DNA of 64,000 nucleotides, taken from positions 186,001 to 250,000 of the forward strand of contig NZ_QJRI01000177.1 of assembly GCF_003254565.1 (NCBI RefSeq). Reading direction: 5' to 3'. A program made the translations under genes and the position numbers. The notes under the pieces are model-generated. The model saw only the letters and a list, made by a program, of their open reading frames with translations. It was not told the DNA's origin and ran no database searches. Each line of letters opens with the position of its first letter. Within the stretch, counting starts at the first letter, position 1. Origin of the DNA: Flavobacterium nitrogenifigens (GTDB lineage: Bacteria > Bacteroidota > Bacteroidia > Flavobacteriales > Flavobacteriaceae). Below, one piece after another: positions 25,458-34,462 of the stretch.

Positions 25458-26159
25458 ATGAAAAAGAAACTTGTTGTTTTAACAGGAGCAGGAATCAGTG
25501 CCGAAAGCGGCATAAAAACTTTTCGCGATAGCGATGGTTTATGGGAAGGACATGATGTAATGGAAGTTGCCACTCCAGAAGGCTGGCATAAAAATCAGGA
25601 ATTGGTTCTAGATTTCTACAATAAAAGACGCCAACAGTTAAAAGAAGTAAATCCGAATTTGGGCCATATCATTTTGGCTCAATTGGAGAAAGACTTCGAT
25701 GTACAAATTATCACTCAAAATGTTGACGATCTTCATGAACGCGCAGGAAGCACAAACGTTTTACATTTGCATGGCGAATTGCTAAAAGTGCGAAGCACTC
25801 AGAATAAAAACCTGATTTTAGATTGGACAGAAGATTTGCTTACTGGAGATTTTGATGCAAACGGATATCAATTGCGCCCACATATTGTTTGGTTTGGTGA
25901 AGAAGTTCCGGCATTAGAACAAGCCATTGACATTACCGAAACTGCAGATTATTTTGCTGTAATTGGAACTTCTTTGCAAGTTTATCCTGCCGCTGGATTA
26001 ATTTCTTATACTCCAAGCACAACTCCTGTTTTTTATATAGATCCGAAACCTATTTCAATTCCGAACCTACGCAATAAAGTTGAAACCATTGCCAAATTTG
26101 CTTCTGAAGGGGTTGCCGATTTGAGAGAAAAATTATTGAACTTAGAAAAAACTACATGA
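25458..26159 (+). CDS. NAD-dependent deacylase (sirtuin), zinc-site cysteines absent
   Basis: A 233-residue sirtuin that removes acyl groups from protein lysines using NAD. The NAD motif is GAGISAESGIKTFRD at residues 10-24, the ribose-binding QNVD is at 87-90 and the catalytic histidine is H105 in HLHGEL. Y54 and R57 in FYNKRR match the Tyr-x-x-Arg pair that favours succinyl or malonyl substrates in SIRT5/CobB-type enzymes. The four cysteines of the structural zinc module are missing: the region after H105 (KVRSTQNKNLILDWT) has none. Its stop overlaps the ATG of the next gene by four bases. Confidence 0.92.
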   Translation: MKKKLVVLTGAGISAESGIKTFRDSDGLWEGHDVMEVATPEGWHKNQELVLDFYNKRRQQLKEVNPNLGHIILAQLEKDFDVQIITQNVDDLHERAGSTNVLHLHGELLKVRSTQNKNLILDWTEDLLTGDFDANGYQLRPHIVWFGEEVPALEQAIDITETADYFAVIGTSLQVYPAAGLISYTPSTTPVFYIDPKPISIPNLRNKVETIAKFASEGVADLREKLLNLEKTT

Positions 26160-26848
26160 TTTTTGAAAGCTGGTTACAGCAACTAACTCAATTTAATCTA
26201 TTCTGGCTCTTTGTTTTCTTTTTATTAGAAAACTCGGTGCTAGTCGTTTTATCTGTTTTAGTTGGAAAAATAATAGAACCCGAAAACACTTTTTTAAAGC
26301 ATAAAGATCAAAAATGGGTGCTTTCTACGTTGCTTTGCAACACATTTATCACTTTAATTGGCTTTGAATTGTACCATTATGGAATAATGAAAATAGATTT
26401 TTCAGCTTCTATTAAACTTATCATTTTTGATACACTTTTATTAATTCTTTTGATGGATCTTTTCATGTTCATCTTTCATTTTCTGGTTCATCATTTAAAA
26501 TGGATGTATCCTATTCATAAACTGCATCACACTCATATTGAAACCAATGTTTACAGTTTGTATGTCCTTCACCCAATAGAAACTTTAGGTTTTGGTTTTA
26601 TATGGCTGTTTTTAATTACGATTTTAAAGTTTAATTATCTAAGCATCATTATTTATCTCATTCTAAATCTATCTTATGGAATATTTGGACATTTAAAAAA
26701 AGACATATTTCCGTCTTTCTGGTACCGCAATTACTTCACAAAATGGATTTCGACGACTAAATTTCATAATGATCATCATAAAAATGAATCTCATAATTAC
26801 GGTTTTTACTTCACAATCTGGGATAAAATTTTCAAAACCATAATTTAA
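26156..26848 (+). CDS. Fatty acid hydroxylase / sterol desaturase family protein
   Basis: A 230-residue membrane protein with about four helices and three histidine clusters that hold a di-iron centre: HFLVHH near residue 104, HKLHHTH near residue 121 and FHNDHH near residue 203. The family hydroxylates or desaturates lipids at the membrane. Candidate roles in flavobacteria include lipid hydroxylation or carotenoid modification; the substrate is not known. The ATG overlaps the sirtuin stop (ATGA), implying translational coupling, although a biochemical link between the two is not obvious. Confidence 0.87.
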   Translation: MIFESWLQQLTQFNLFWLFVFFLLENSVLVVLSVLVGKIIEPENTFLKHKDQKWVLSTLLCNTFITLIGFELYHYGIMKIDFSASIKLIIFDTLLLILLMDLFMFIFHFLVHHLKWMYPIHKLHHTHIETNVYSLYVLHPIETLGFGFIWLFLITILKFNYLSIIIYLILNLSYGIFGHLKKDIFPSFWYRNYFTKWISTTKFHNDHHKNESHNYGFYFTIWDKIFKTII

Positions 26849-26884
26849 GCATCAATATAGCTTTCAGAAGTTTTAACAATACCT

Positions 26885-26892
26885 TATATTTG
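26885..26892 (+). promoter_or_regulatory. Promoter -7 element of purB
   Basis: TATATTTG lies 24 bases ahead of the ATG at 26917. The TTG inside this element (26890) is in frame with purB but would be at the promoter itself, so it is not the start. Confidence 0.55.
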
Positions 26893-26916
26893 CACCTTTC
26901 GAAAAACAACATAACA

Positions 26917-28263
26917 ATGACTACTCTAAACGAATTGAATGCTATATCACCAATTGACGGAAGATATAGAAATAAAACTCAAAATTTAGCACCTTTCTTC
27001 TCTGAAGAAGCTTTAATAAAATACCGCGTTTTGGTTGAAGTGGAATACTTCATTGCTTTATGCCAAATTCCATTGCCTCAACTACAAGGTATTGATTCTA
27101 GTTTGTTTGAAAGCTTGAGAAACATTTACAAAAATTTCTCAACTGAAGATGCACTTTGGATTAAAGAAACAGAAAAAGTAACCAATCACGACGTAAAAGC
27201 GGTTGAATACTTTATTAAAGATGCATTTGAGAAATTAGGTTTATCTCAATACAAAGAGTTCATTCACTTCGGATTAACGTCTCAAGATATTAACAATACT
27301 GCCATTCCTCTTTCTACAAAAGAAGCGTTTGAGCAAGTTTATATGCCAACTTTAATTGCTGTAATTGCAAAATTAAAAGAACTAAGCGTTGAGTGGAAAG
27401 ATATTCCAATGTTAGCTCGCACGCACGGACAGCCTGCTTCTCCTACTCGTTTAGGAAAAGAAATCTTGGTTTTCGTAGAGCGTTTAGAAGAGCAGATGCG
27501 TTTATTATTCAATATTCCGTTTGCTGCTAAATTTGGAGGAGCGACTGGAAATTTCAATGCGCACCACGTAGCATATCCGCAAATTGACTGGAAACAATTC
27601 GGAAATAAATTTGTTGAAACAGATCTTGGTTTAAAACATTCTTTCCCAACAACTCAAATTGAGCATTACGATCATTTTGCTGCTTTCTTTGATGCCTTGA
27701 AAAGAATCAATACCATTATCATCGATTTAGATCGTGATATCTGGACGTATGTTTCAATGGATTACTTCAAACAAAAAATCAAAGCTGGAGAAATTGGTTC
27801 TTCTGCAATGCCGCACAAAGTAAACCCAATTGATTTTGAAAATTCTGAAGGAAACCTAGGAATTGCAAATGCTATTTTTGAACATTTAGCGGCAAAATTA
27901 CCAGTTTCAAGATTACAGCGTGATTTAACTGACAGTACTGTTTTACGTAATGTTGGTGTTCCGTTTGGACATACGGTTATTGCTTTTGAAGCGACTTTGA
28001 AAGGTTTAAATAAATTACTTTTAAACGAAAGTAAATTTGCTGAAGATTTAGAGAAAAACTGGGCAGTAGTTGCTGAAGCTATTCAGACTATTTTGCGTCG
28101 TGAAGCTTATCCAAATCCGTACGAAGCTTTAAAAGGCTTAACAAGAACTAATGAAGCAATCGACAAAAATGCCATTCATAATTTCATTGCAACTTTAGAA
28201 GTTTCAGATGCCGTTAGAGCCGAATTATTAGCTATAACTCCTAGTAATTACACAGGAATCTAA
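26917..28263 (+). CDS. purB: Adenylosuccinate lyase
   Basis: A 448-residue homotetrameric enzyme of purine synthesis that splits SAICAR and adenylosuccinate, releasing fumarate. The N-terminus ELNAISPIDGRYRNK and overall length match the E. coli-like PurB subgroup. The fumarase-superfamily signature GSSAMPHKVNP is at residues 294-304, holding the catalytic serine loop, and the catalytic His region is TSQDINNTA near residue 122. ATG 26917 is chosen over an upstream TTG because that TTG lies within the promoter. A strong terminator follows the stop. Confidence 0.97.
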   Translation: MTTLNELNAISPIDGRYRNKTQNLAPFFSEEALIKYRVLVEVEYFIALCQIPLPQLQGIDSSLFESLRNIYKNFSTEDALWIKETEKVTNHDVKAVEYFIKDAFEKLGLSQYKEFIHFGLTSQDINNTAIPLSTKEAFEQVYMPTLIAVIAKLKELSVEWKDIPMLARTHGQPASPTRLGKEILVFVERLEEQMRLLFNIPFAAKFGGATGNFNAHHVAYPQIDWKQFGNKFVETDLGLKHSFPTTQIEHYDHFAAFFDALKRINTIIIDLDRDIWTYVSMDYFKQKIKAGEIGSSAMPHKVNPIDFENSEGNLGIANAIFEHLAAKLPVSRLQRDLTDSTVLRNVGVPFGHTVIAFEATLKGLNKLLLNESKFAEDLEKNWAVVAEAIQTILRREAYPNPYEALKGLTRTNEAIDKNAIHNFIATLEVSDAVRAELLAITPSNYTGI

Positions 28264-28285
28264 GAAAAATACCAAATATTTTACC

Positions 28286-28320
28286 AAAAAAAGCTATCTT
28301 TATCGAGATAGCTTTTTTTT
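28286..28320 (+). terminator. purB terminator
   Basis: AAGCTATCT (28291-28299) pairs with AGATAGCTT (28306-28314) around a 6-base loop, extended by A and T runs on either side. Confidence 0.88.
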
Positions 28321-28432
28321 ATTAAATCCAGAGGCAAATCCAGATTACACTCCTTTTATTATAATTGGAGTTAATGAATTTCATTTGAAATAAAAAGCTG
28401 GATCAGCCGCTAAAAAAATACCACTTTTTTAT

Positions 28433-30670
28433 ATGATTGCATTAAATGCCGCTGCAGAAACCACACACCACTTACAACCTTTAATTAGTGATTTAGGATT
28501 AATCCTGATGACTGCCGGAATTGCCGTTCTATTATTTAAAAGATTAAAACAGCCTTTGGTTTTAGGTTACCTGATTGCAGGATTTCTAGCTGGAAACCAT
28601 TTTGATTTTTTTCCCTCTATAACCGACATGAAAAGTGTTGAAGTTTGGGCCGAAATTGGGGTTATATTTTTGCTTTTTAGTTTAGGACTCGAATTCAGCT
28701 TTAAGAAACTAATGAAGGTTGGAGGGACTTCGTCTGTTACCGCCATAACCCAGATTCTGTTTATGACCGTAATTGGTTACGCAGTCGGACAATGGATGGG
28801 TTGGGGAAAAATGGACAGCATTTTCTTGGGCGCAACACTTTCTATTTCCTCCACAACCATTATCATCAGAGCGTTTGACGAACTCGGTGTAAAAGGAAAA
28901 AAGTTCGTTGGAATTGTCTTCGGAGCTTTAATCGTTGAAGATATTGTCGCTATCTTAATGCTTGTTTTACTGTCAACTATTGCCGTGAGCGATCAGGTTT
29001 CTGGAACCGCATTACTGCAATCTGTTTTAAAACTTATTTTCTTTTTAATTATCTGGTTTTTAGGAGGGATTTTTATCATTCCAACTATTTTCAAAAAAGC
29101 AAAACATCTCTTAACAGACGAAATGCTGCTGATTATCTCATTAGCCTTATGTTTAATGATGGTAATTTTTGCTTCAAATGTAGGTTTCTCTCCAGCGTTA
29201 GGTGCTTTCATTATGGGATCTATTATTGCTGAAACTACGATGGCAGAAAAAATTGAACATTTAATTCAGCCTGTAAAAGATTTTTTTGGTGCCGTTTTCT
29301 TCGTATCTGTCGGGATGTTAATCAATCCGGTTACTTTGATAAACTATGCACTCCCGGTGGCTATAATTACTTTATTGACCATCTTCGGAAAAGCCTTCAG
29401 TTCTTCTATCGGAGCATTAATTTCTGGTCAGCCATTAAAACAATCGGTTCAAACTGGAATGAGTTTGGCGCAAATTGGAGAGTTTTCTTTTATTATTGCC
29501 ACTCTCGGAATGTCATTAAAAGTTACAAGCGATTTCTTATACCCAATTATTGTGGCTGTATCTGCAATTACCACATTTACAACTCCGTTCTTAATTAAAT
29601 ATTCGGAAGGATTTGCGCTATTTTTAGAAGCAAAAATGCCAAAAAGATGGGTTAAAAACATTAACCGTTATAGTGTGAATGCGCAAGCCATTAAGTCTGT
29701 CAGCACTTGGCAAATTGTACTTCGTTCTTCGATTACACAAATTATTCTTCATACTATTATTATTACGGCCATTATATTATTGTCTTCTAAATTTGTAGCG
29801 CCCTTGGTTGCCGACACAAGATTCGGAAATACTTTAGCTGCTTTGCTTACGCTAGTTGTAATTGCACCATTTTTATGGGCGCTTTCGCTTCGTCGTGTAA
29901 AAGTTGATGAAGTTGAAGCCCTTTGGGAAGAGCGTAAATATCGTGGTGCACTTTTAATGCTGATTTTGATAAGAATGAGTCTTGGTTTATTCTTTGTCGG
30001 GTTTTTATTGAATATTTTCTTCTCTCCTTTAGTGGCTTTCGTAGCACTTATCATTGCAATTGGAGCTTATCAAATTTTCCCTAAAAAACTAAATGAGCAA
30101 TACCATAAAATTGAAAATCACTTTTTGAAAAACCTTAATGATCGTGAAAACAAAAAGATCGACAGAAGATATGCCAATTTAATGCCGTGGGACGGACACA
30201 TGTCTTTCTTCGAAATTAAAAAGGAATCTAATCTGGTTGGACAAACTTTACAAGAACTCCGAATTCGTGAACAGCTCGGAATTAATATCGCCTATATTAA
30301 ACGAGGTGAAGTTACCATTCCGATTCCGACCAAAACAGAACGTTTATTCCCAGGCGACGAAATTTGCGTAATTGGAACTGATGCACAAATTACAGAATTC
30401 ACAAAATTCTTAACTCAAAACGAAACCGAACCACCTACAAAAGTAGAAGAAACCGATATTGTTTTACGCCAGCTTGAAGTTTCTCAAGACGAGTTCGTCC
30501 AAAAAAGCATTGGACAATTCAGAGCCAAAACAGACGGAATGGTGGTAGGAATTGAACGAAATGGAAACCGTATTCTAAATCCAGAATCTAGTTTAATCTT
30601 AGAGAAAAATGACATTCTATGGGTTGTTGGAGATAAGAAAAAAATGAATGCTTTGTTGGCAGCTAAGTAA
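28433..30670 (+). CDS. CPA2-family cation:proton antiporter with two TrkA-C domains
   Basis: A 745-residue membrane protein. The N-terminal two thirds has about twelve helices with the CPA2 core (LGLILMTAGIAVLLFKRL, VEDIVAILMLV and VGFSPALGAFIMGS), as in KefB/KefC and YbaL. After a second hydrophobic block around residues 425-545 come two RCK_C (TrkA-C) domains, about residues 585-665 and 670-745, for ligand-dependent gating. The Rossmann TrkA-N domain of KefC is absent. It probably exchanges K+ or Na+ for protons. Its own transcript starts in the 112-base gap after the purB terminator. Confidence 0.9.
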   Translation: MIALNAAAETTHHLQPLISDLGLILMTAGIAVLLFKRLKQPLVLGYLIAGFLAGNHFDFFPSITDMKSVEVWAEIGVIFLLFSLGLEFSFKKLMKVGGTSSVTAITQILFMTVIGYAVGQWMGWGKMDSIFLGATLSISSTTIIIRAFDELGVKGKKFVGIVFGALIVEDIVAILMLVLLSTIAVSDQVSGTALLQSVLKLIFFLIIWFLGGIFIIPTIFKKAKHLLTDEMLLIISLALCLMMVIFASNVGFSPALGAFIMGSIIAETTMAEKIEHLIQPVKDFFGAVFFVSVGMLINPVTLINYALPVAIITLLTIFGKAFSSSIGALISGQPLKQSVQTGMSLAQIGEFSFIIATLGMSLKVTSDFLYPIIVAVSAITTFTTPFLIKYSEGFALFLEAKMPKRWVKNINRYSVNAQAIKSVSTWQIVLRSSITQIILHTIIITAIILLSSKFVAPLVADTRFGNTLAALLTLVVIAPFLWALSLRRVKVDEVEALWEERKYRGALLMLILIRMSLGLFFVGFLLNIFFSPLVAFVALIIAIGAYQIFPKKLNEQYHKIENHFLKNLNDRENKKIDRRYANLMPWDGHMSFFEIKKESNLVGQTLQELRIREQLGINIAYIKRGEVTIPIPTKTERLFPGDEICVIGTDAQITEFTKFLTQNETEPPTKVEETDIVLRQLEVSQDEFVQKSIGQFRAKTDGMVVGIERNGNRILNPESSLILEKNDILWVVGDKKKMNALLAAK

Positions 30671-30826
30671 GGTGCTAAGATTCTAAGCTTTCTATAGAAG
30701 GCGTTGAAATTTTCATAAACTGAAAATCTCAACGCTTTGTGTTTTTTATTACGTTTGGAAAAATAAAAAATGCTAAAATTCCAAGCAAAAACTTAGAACC
30801 TTAGCACCTTAGTATCTTAGAACCTC
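30670..30826. repeat. Period-8 CTTAG hairpin with an inner stem-loop
   Basis: Left arm words (CTAAGATT type) at 30670-30689 and right arm CTTAGNAC words at 30792-30826 flank an inner hairpin, GCGTTGA...TCAACGC (30701-30734), which is followed by a T-rich stretch and could terminate transcription. Confidence 0.75.
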
Positions 30827-30833
30827 AAAAAAA

Positions 30834-31472
30834 CTATTTATTCGGCTGCGGAGTCAATCTCAAATAAGGTTTTATTGGTGTATGTCCTTTTGGGAATTTT
30901 GCTGGAATATCGCTATCTGGAATTGCTGGTGCGATTACCACATCTTCTCCATCTTTCCAGTTTGCTGGTGTTGCAACGCTATAGTTTGCTGTCAATTGTA
31001 AACTGTCGATTACACGAAGCAATTCATCAAAATTTCTTCCTGTTGAAGCTGGATAAGTCAGCGTTAATTTGATTTTTTTATCTGGTCCGATAACAAAAAC
31101 AGAACGAACTGTAAATTTATCACTTGCATTTGGATGAAGCATATCATATAAATTAGCTACTTTTTTATCCTCATCTGCAATGATTGGGAAATTTACTTCT
31201 GTATTTTGAGTCTCGTTGATATCTTTAATCCACTCTTTGTGCGAGTCTAAACCATCTACACTCAGAGCAATAACTTTAGTATTTCTTTTTTTGAATTCTG
31301 GCACATAGTTCGCCACAGTTCCCAATTCAGTTGTACAAACAGGAGTAAAATCTGCTGGATGTGAAAATAAAACACCCCACGAATCTCCTAGCCATTCGTG
31401 AAAATTAACTGATCCCTGAGTGGTTTCTGCGTGAAAGTCCGGAGCTATATCACCTAATCTTAATGTTGACAT
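30834..31472 (-). CDS. Peroxiredoxin, 1-Cys (Prx6) type
   Basis: A 212-residue thiol peroxidase that reduces H2O2 and organic peroxides. The peroxidatic cysteine is C46 in FTPVCTTELG, with the expected Thr three residues before it and Arg in the later ITLTYPASTGRNFDE segment. The length and C-terminal extension (about residues 160-212, ending in HTPIKPYLRLTPQPNK) fit the Prx6 subgroup, which has no resolving cysteine; the only cysteine seen in the sequence is C46. Converges with the antiporter gene, with a CTTAG hairpin between them. No OxyR-type site was recognised upstream. Confidence 0.92.
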   Translation of the reverse strand: MSTLRLGDIAPDFHAETTQGSVNFHEWLGDSWGVLFSHPADFTPVCTTELGTVANYVPEFKKRNTKVIALSVDGLDSHKEWIKDINETQNTEVNFPIIADEDKKVANLYDMLHPNASDKFTVRSVFVIGPDKKIKLTLTYPASTGRNFDELLRVIDSLQLTANYSVATPANWKDGEDVVIAPAIPDSDIPAKFPKGHTPIKPYLRLTPQPNK

Positions 31473-31776
31473 AATTTCATTTTTTTAGTTCATCTAAAAT
31501 TAACTAAAAAATGCATTTAGAAAACATTCAAAAGGTAAAAAAAAGTTAAAATTCTACATTCTCTATCTAGTTAGTGTTTTAATCTGATTTTAGCACATAG
31601 AAACATAGATTTTGCAATGTTTACTGAATTATTTTATAAGCCTCTTTTTCATAGTAAAAATTGCTCGCAAAGTCGCAAAGACGCAAAGTTTTATAAAAAA
31701 TTAAAAAAAAGAAAAACTTAAAAAGAAAAGACTTAGCGACTTGGCGTCTTTGCGAGATTAAAAAATAAGTAATAGA
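31473..31776. other. Intergenic region with GCAAAG hairpin
   Basis: A 304-base gap between two minus-strand genes. It holds the period-8 GCAAAG hairpin at 31664-31756 and A/T-rich sequence. The peroxiredoxin promoter should lie just above 31472, but no exact TAnnTTTG was found. No ORF was supported. Confidence 0.5.
31664..31756. repeat. Period-8 CGCAAAGN hairpin
   Basis: Left arm 31664-31690 has three tandem 8-base words of form CGCAAAGW. Right arm 31732-31756 has the complementary words (CTTTGCGA, CTTGGCGT, CTTAGCGA forms) in reverse order. The arms can pair over about 25 bases around an A-rich loop. Confidence 0.85.
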
Positions 31777-32688
31777 TTAAATAAAACTTACCACAAAGTA
31801 CCAAATCGCAAGCGTGACAAAGGAAATCGGGATTCCGAAACCGATCATCATACTGCTTAGTTTTGGTTTTAATCCATAAGTTGAAGCAAGAATTGCGCCT
31901 GTAATCATGGGCGACATAGCAGTTTCCATAATCGTAATTTTTATAACTTCAGAATGCTGATTGAAAATAAAAACATACAGCGCAAAAATTACAAAAGGAA
32001 TTAAAAGCAGTTTAAAGAAAAGTCCAAGTCGTAAAAATTTCCAATGCTGGCTCTTTCTATCAAAAGTCAATTGCAAACCAACAGAAAGCAAAGCTAAAGG
32101 TGTTACTAAACTTCCTATTTTCAGTAATACAGATTGGATATTTTCATTTAAATTATAATCGAAAATATTCATCAAGCATGCTAAAACAAACATCAAAAAT
32201 GGCGGAAACGTAATGATTTTTTTGAAAATTCCTATTGCGTTTGGACTTCCCTTTGAATAAAAGGCCGCAGTAAAAACGCCAAGTGTAGAAACCACCACAA
32301 AAGTTCCAGGCTGATCTACTAAAACAGCCGTTTCTAAACCTTTCTTTCCAAACAGAGCTTCAATAATCGGATAACCCAGAAAAGAACTATTGCTTAATCC
32401 TGCCGTCAAAATCAAACAGCCAATCAATTTATTAGACCAGCCATTTCTTCTTCCCAAAAAATGAAAAAAAATAAAAGCCAGAATATAGGTAATCCACCCT
32501 GCTCCTATTGGAAATAGCAATTCACTACTCCATTTTATTTTGGGAATATGATATAAAGTAATCGCAGGAAGACAGAAATAAATAACAATTTTATTGAGCG
32601 TCTTATAGATATGAGTAGGAAACTGTTTTACATGCTGAAGAACTAAACCCAGCGAAAGAAAGAGAAATATTAGTATAAAGTTGTTCAT
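31777..32688 (-). CDS. AEC family transporter
   Basis: A 303-residue protein with ten predicted membrane helices in two groups of five, the layout of the auxin efflux carrier (AEC) family. Bacterial members export small organic anions such as malate or malonate. The recognisable segments are GLSNSSFLGYPIIEALFG near residue 100 and SMMIGFGIPISFVTLAIWYFV at the C-terminus. Substrate unknown. It is divergent from the Crp-like regulator at 32795, which could control it, but no operator was recognised in the 106-base gap. Confidence 0.87.
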   Translation of the reverse strand: MNNFILIFLFLSLGLVLQHVKQFPTHIYKTLNKIVIYFCLPAITLYHIPKIKWSSELLFPIGAGWITYILAFIFFHFLGRRNGWSNKLIGCLILTAGLSNSSFLGYPIIEALFGKKGLETAVLVDQPGTFVVVSTLGVFTAAFYSKGSPNAIGIFKKIITFPPFLMFVLACLMNIFDYNLNENIQSVLLKIGSLVTPLALLSVGLQLTFDRKSQHWKFLRLGLFFKLLLIPFVIFALYVFIFNQHSEVIKITIMETAMSPMITGAILASTYGLKPKLSSMMIGFGIPISFVTLAIWYFVVSFI

Positions 32689-32794
32689 ATCATGGCGTCA
32701 AGACAAAAATAGGAAATTATAAATTGATGAATTGAACAAATTATCTCCTCTCTTTGAGTTTTTTGTTACTTTTAATATGTAATTCGAAAAATCT

Positions 32795-33361
32795 ATGCAG
32801 CAAATAAGGGATAATCTTGAACTAATGACCAAACTTTCTGATGAAGACTGGAACATCTTTTCTTCTAAACTCATTCGTCAGGAATTTTCGAAGAAAACTG
32901 CTATACTTCAAACTGGCCAAATAGAAAATTATCTTTCCTTTATAGAAAAAGGAATTCTTAGATATTATGTTCCTTCTGAGAATAAAGACTTAACGTTTAC
33001 TTTTGTATTTGATGGCGAATTTACAAGCGGATATGATTCATTTATTACCAGATTACCAGTAAACTACACTATCGAAGCACTTTCTGACACCATACTTTGG
33101 CGCGTTTCATATAATGATCTTCAGGACATTTATGCCGAAACTAAAGTTGGCAATACTATTGGCCGATTAGCAAGCGAAGATTTATTTATTAAAAAATCAA
33201 AGAGAGAGCTCTCTTTGCTAAACGATTCTGCAGAACAGCGCTATCTTAACTTATTCACCGAGCAGCCTCACTTAATACAAAAAATTCCGCAAAAATACCT
33301 TGCCTCTTACATTGGCATTACTCCGCAAGCTTTAAGCCGAATCAGAAAACGCATTTATTAA
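32795..33361 (+). CDS. Crp/Fnr family transcriptional regulator
   Basis: A 188-residue regulator with an N-terminal cyclic-nucleotide-binding-type beta roll (about residues 10-115) and a C-terminal winged helix, with recognition helix IGITPQALSRIRKRI near residue 172. The cNMP-binding RxA phosphate cassette is not conserved, so the ligand is probably not cAMP. No Fe-S cysteines are present. It stands alone 57 bases ahead of a DoxX-like gene and divergent from the AEC transporter gene; either may be its target. A near-consensus TACTTTTA promoter lies just ahead. Confidence 0.9.
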   Translation: MQQIRDNLELMTKLSDEDWNIFSSKLIRQEFSKKTAILQTGQIENYLSFIEKGILRYYVPSENKDLTFTFVFDGEFTSGYDSFITRLPVNYTIEALSDTILWRVSYNDLQDIYAETKVGNTIGRLASEDLFIKKSKRELSLLNDSAEQRYLNLFTEQPHLIQKIPQKYLASYIGITPQALSRIRKRIY

Positions 33362-33418
33362 CCCAGGTTCATTGTTTTAGGCTTCTTTACTGTGCAACTT
33401 TGTACAATAAAAAAAGAT

Positions 33419-33883
33419 ATGGAAACCTTAATCGTGCTTTTTGGAGTTTTTATCGCCACACTGCTTATTATTTGGCTTACCACTAAACGGCTTGAATTAG
33501 CATTTGCTGGAAGAGTAGCCATGGCGGCTATGCTGACATTTACTGCTGTTGGGCATTTTGTTTTTGCTAAAGGAATGGCGATGATGATCTCTTTTTTGCC
33601 TTGGGCAAATGCTATTGTGTTTGCTACAGGAATCATAGAATTAATTACCGCAATTGGATTGCTGCTGCCGAAAACTAAAATCCTTACAGGAAAACTGCTG
33701 ATTTTATTCTTTATCTTACTCCTACCCGCTAACATTTATGCCGCAAGCCATAATATCAATTTACAAACTGCCGACTATACTGGTAAAGGCTTATCGTATT
33801 TATGGATCAGAATACCAATGCAACTTCTTTTTATAGCATGGGTGTATTTTTCTTCACTAGGAATCAATCAAAAATCAAAATAG
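33419..33883 (+). CDS. DoxX-like membrane protein
   Basis: A 154-residue protein with four membrane helices resembling the DoxX-like family (GRVAMAAMLTFTAVGHFVFAKGMA and FATGIIELITAIGLLLP). DoxX proteins are small quinone-linked or redox-related membrane proteins; this subgroup has no assigned role. The ATG at 33419 is preferred over an in-frame GTG at 33392, which would add nine non-hydrophobic residues. It follows the Crp-like gene in the same direction and may be co-transcribed with it. Confidence 0.82.
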   Translation: METLIVLFGVFIATLLIIWLTTKRLELAFAGRVAMAAMLTFTAVGHFVFAKGMAMMISFLPWANAIVFATGIIELITAIGLLLPKTKILTGKLLILFFILLLPANIYAASHNINLQTADYTGKGLSYLWIRIPMQLLFIAWVYFSSLGINQKSK

Positions 33884-33981
33884 TCAATAAGGAAATTGTA
33901 CGTCACTCATAATTAATGATGTGCATTTTCCTTTACTTTTATTTTATGTTTCTAATTACTTTAATTAACTTTAAGTTAAAA

Positions 33982-34014
33982 TTGTTTTTTGCATTACAAA
34001 AAGATGTAAATTTG
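33982..34014 (+). promoter_or_regulatory. Promoter of the Rrf2 gene
   Basis: TAAATTTG at 34007-34014 matches TAnnTTTG, with TTG at 33982-33984 upstream by 22 bases. The last bases overlap the putative operator at 34013-34032, so binding there would block transcription initiation. Confidence 0.55.
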
Positions 34015-34032
34015 TAACATATTTTATTACAG
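34013..34032 (+). promoter_or_regulatory. Putative Rrf2 operator, copy 1
   Basis: TGTAACATATTTTATTACAG lies across the presumed transcription start and ends one base before the Rrf2 ATG. Copy 2 at 34463-34480 differs by a single base over 18 positions. An imperfect dyad (TGTAA...TTACA) is visible. Confidence 0.6.
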
Positions 34033-34033
34033 T

Positions 34034-34441
34034 ATGATTTCAGGTAAATTTGCCATAACGATTCACATTCTTACTTTGCTCCATAAATTCCCAAATGATT
34101 ATTTGTCATCGGAGTTTATTGCGGGAAGTATTAATCTAAATCCTGTTTTGGTTCGAAAAGAAATTGCCAATCTAAAAGCACACCATATCGTAGAAAGTAA
34201 AGAAGGAAAAAATGGCGGTACAAAATTGGCAGTAAACGCTGCTGATCTGACTTTAAAACAAATATTCGAAATGACCTTTGAAACTATTGGTTTAGGTTTT
34301 GCAAAAAATCAGCCGAATCCTGATTGCCCTGTTGGGAAAAACATCAATCAGCATTTGGAAGTTTTATATAGCGAAATGAATCAAAACGTCAGCAGACAGC
34401 TGGAAGGAATTTCATTGGAAGATTTTTCGAATCAGTTTTAA
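34034..34441 (+). CDS. Rrf2 family transcriptional regulator
   Basis: A 135-residue winged-helix regulator. The N-terminal HTH spans about residues 8-60 (FAITIHILTLLHKF...SSEFIAGSINLNPVLVRKEIANLKAHHIVESKEGKNGG), with the wing GKNGGTKLA. Only one cysteine is present (in NPDCPVGK near residue 97), so it is not an Fe-S cluster protein like IscR and resembles the YwnA subgroup. The next gene encodes an NAD(P)H-binding protein, the same pairing as ywnA-ywnB in Bacillus. The two shared 18-base sites suggest autoregulation and control of the partner. Confidence 0.9.
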   Translation: MISGKFAITIHILTLLHKFPNDYLSSEFIAGSINLNPVLVRKEIANLKAHHIVESKEGKNGGTKLAVNAADLTLKQIFEMTFETIGLGFAKNQPNPDCPVGKNINQHLEVLYSEMNQNVSRQLEGISLEDFSNQF

Positions 34442-34462
34442 AACTATTTTTTTAACCTAAAC

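Noticed and set aside
26890..26916. TTG at 26890 as a purB start
   Set aside because: It lies within the TAnnTTTG promoter element; ATG 26917 gives the standard N-terminus.
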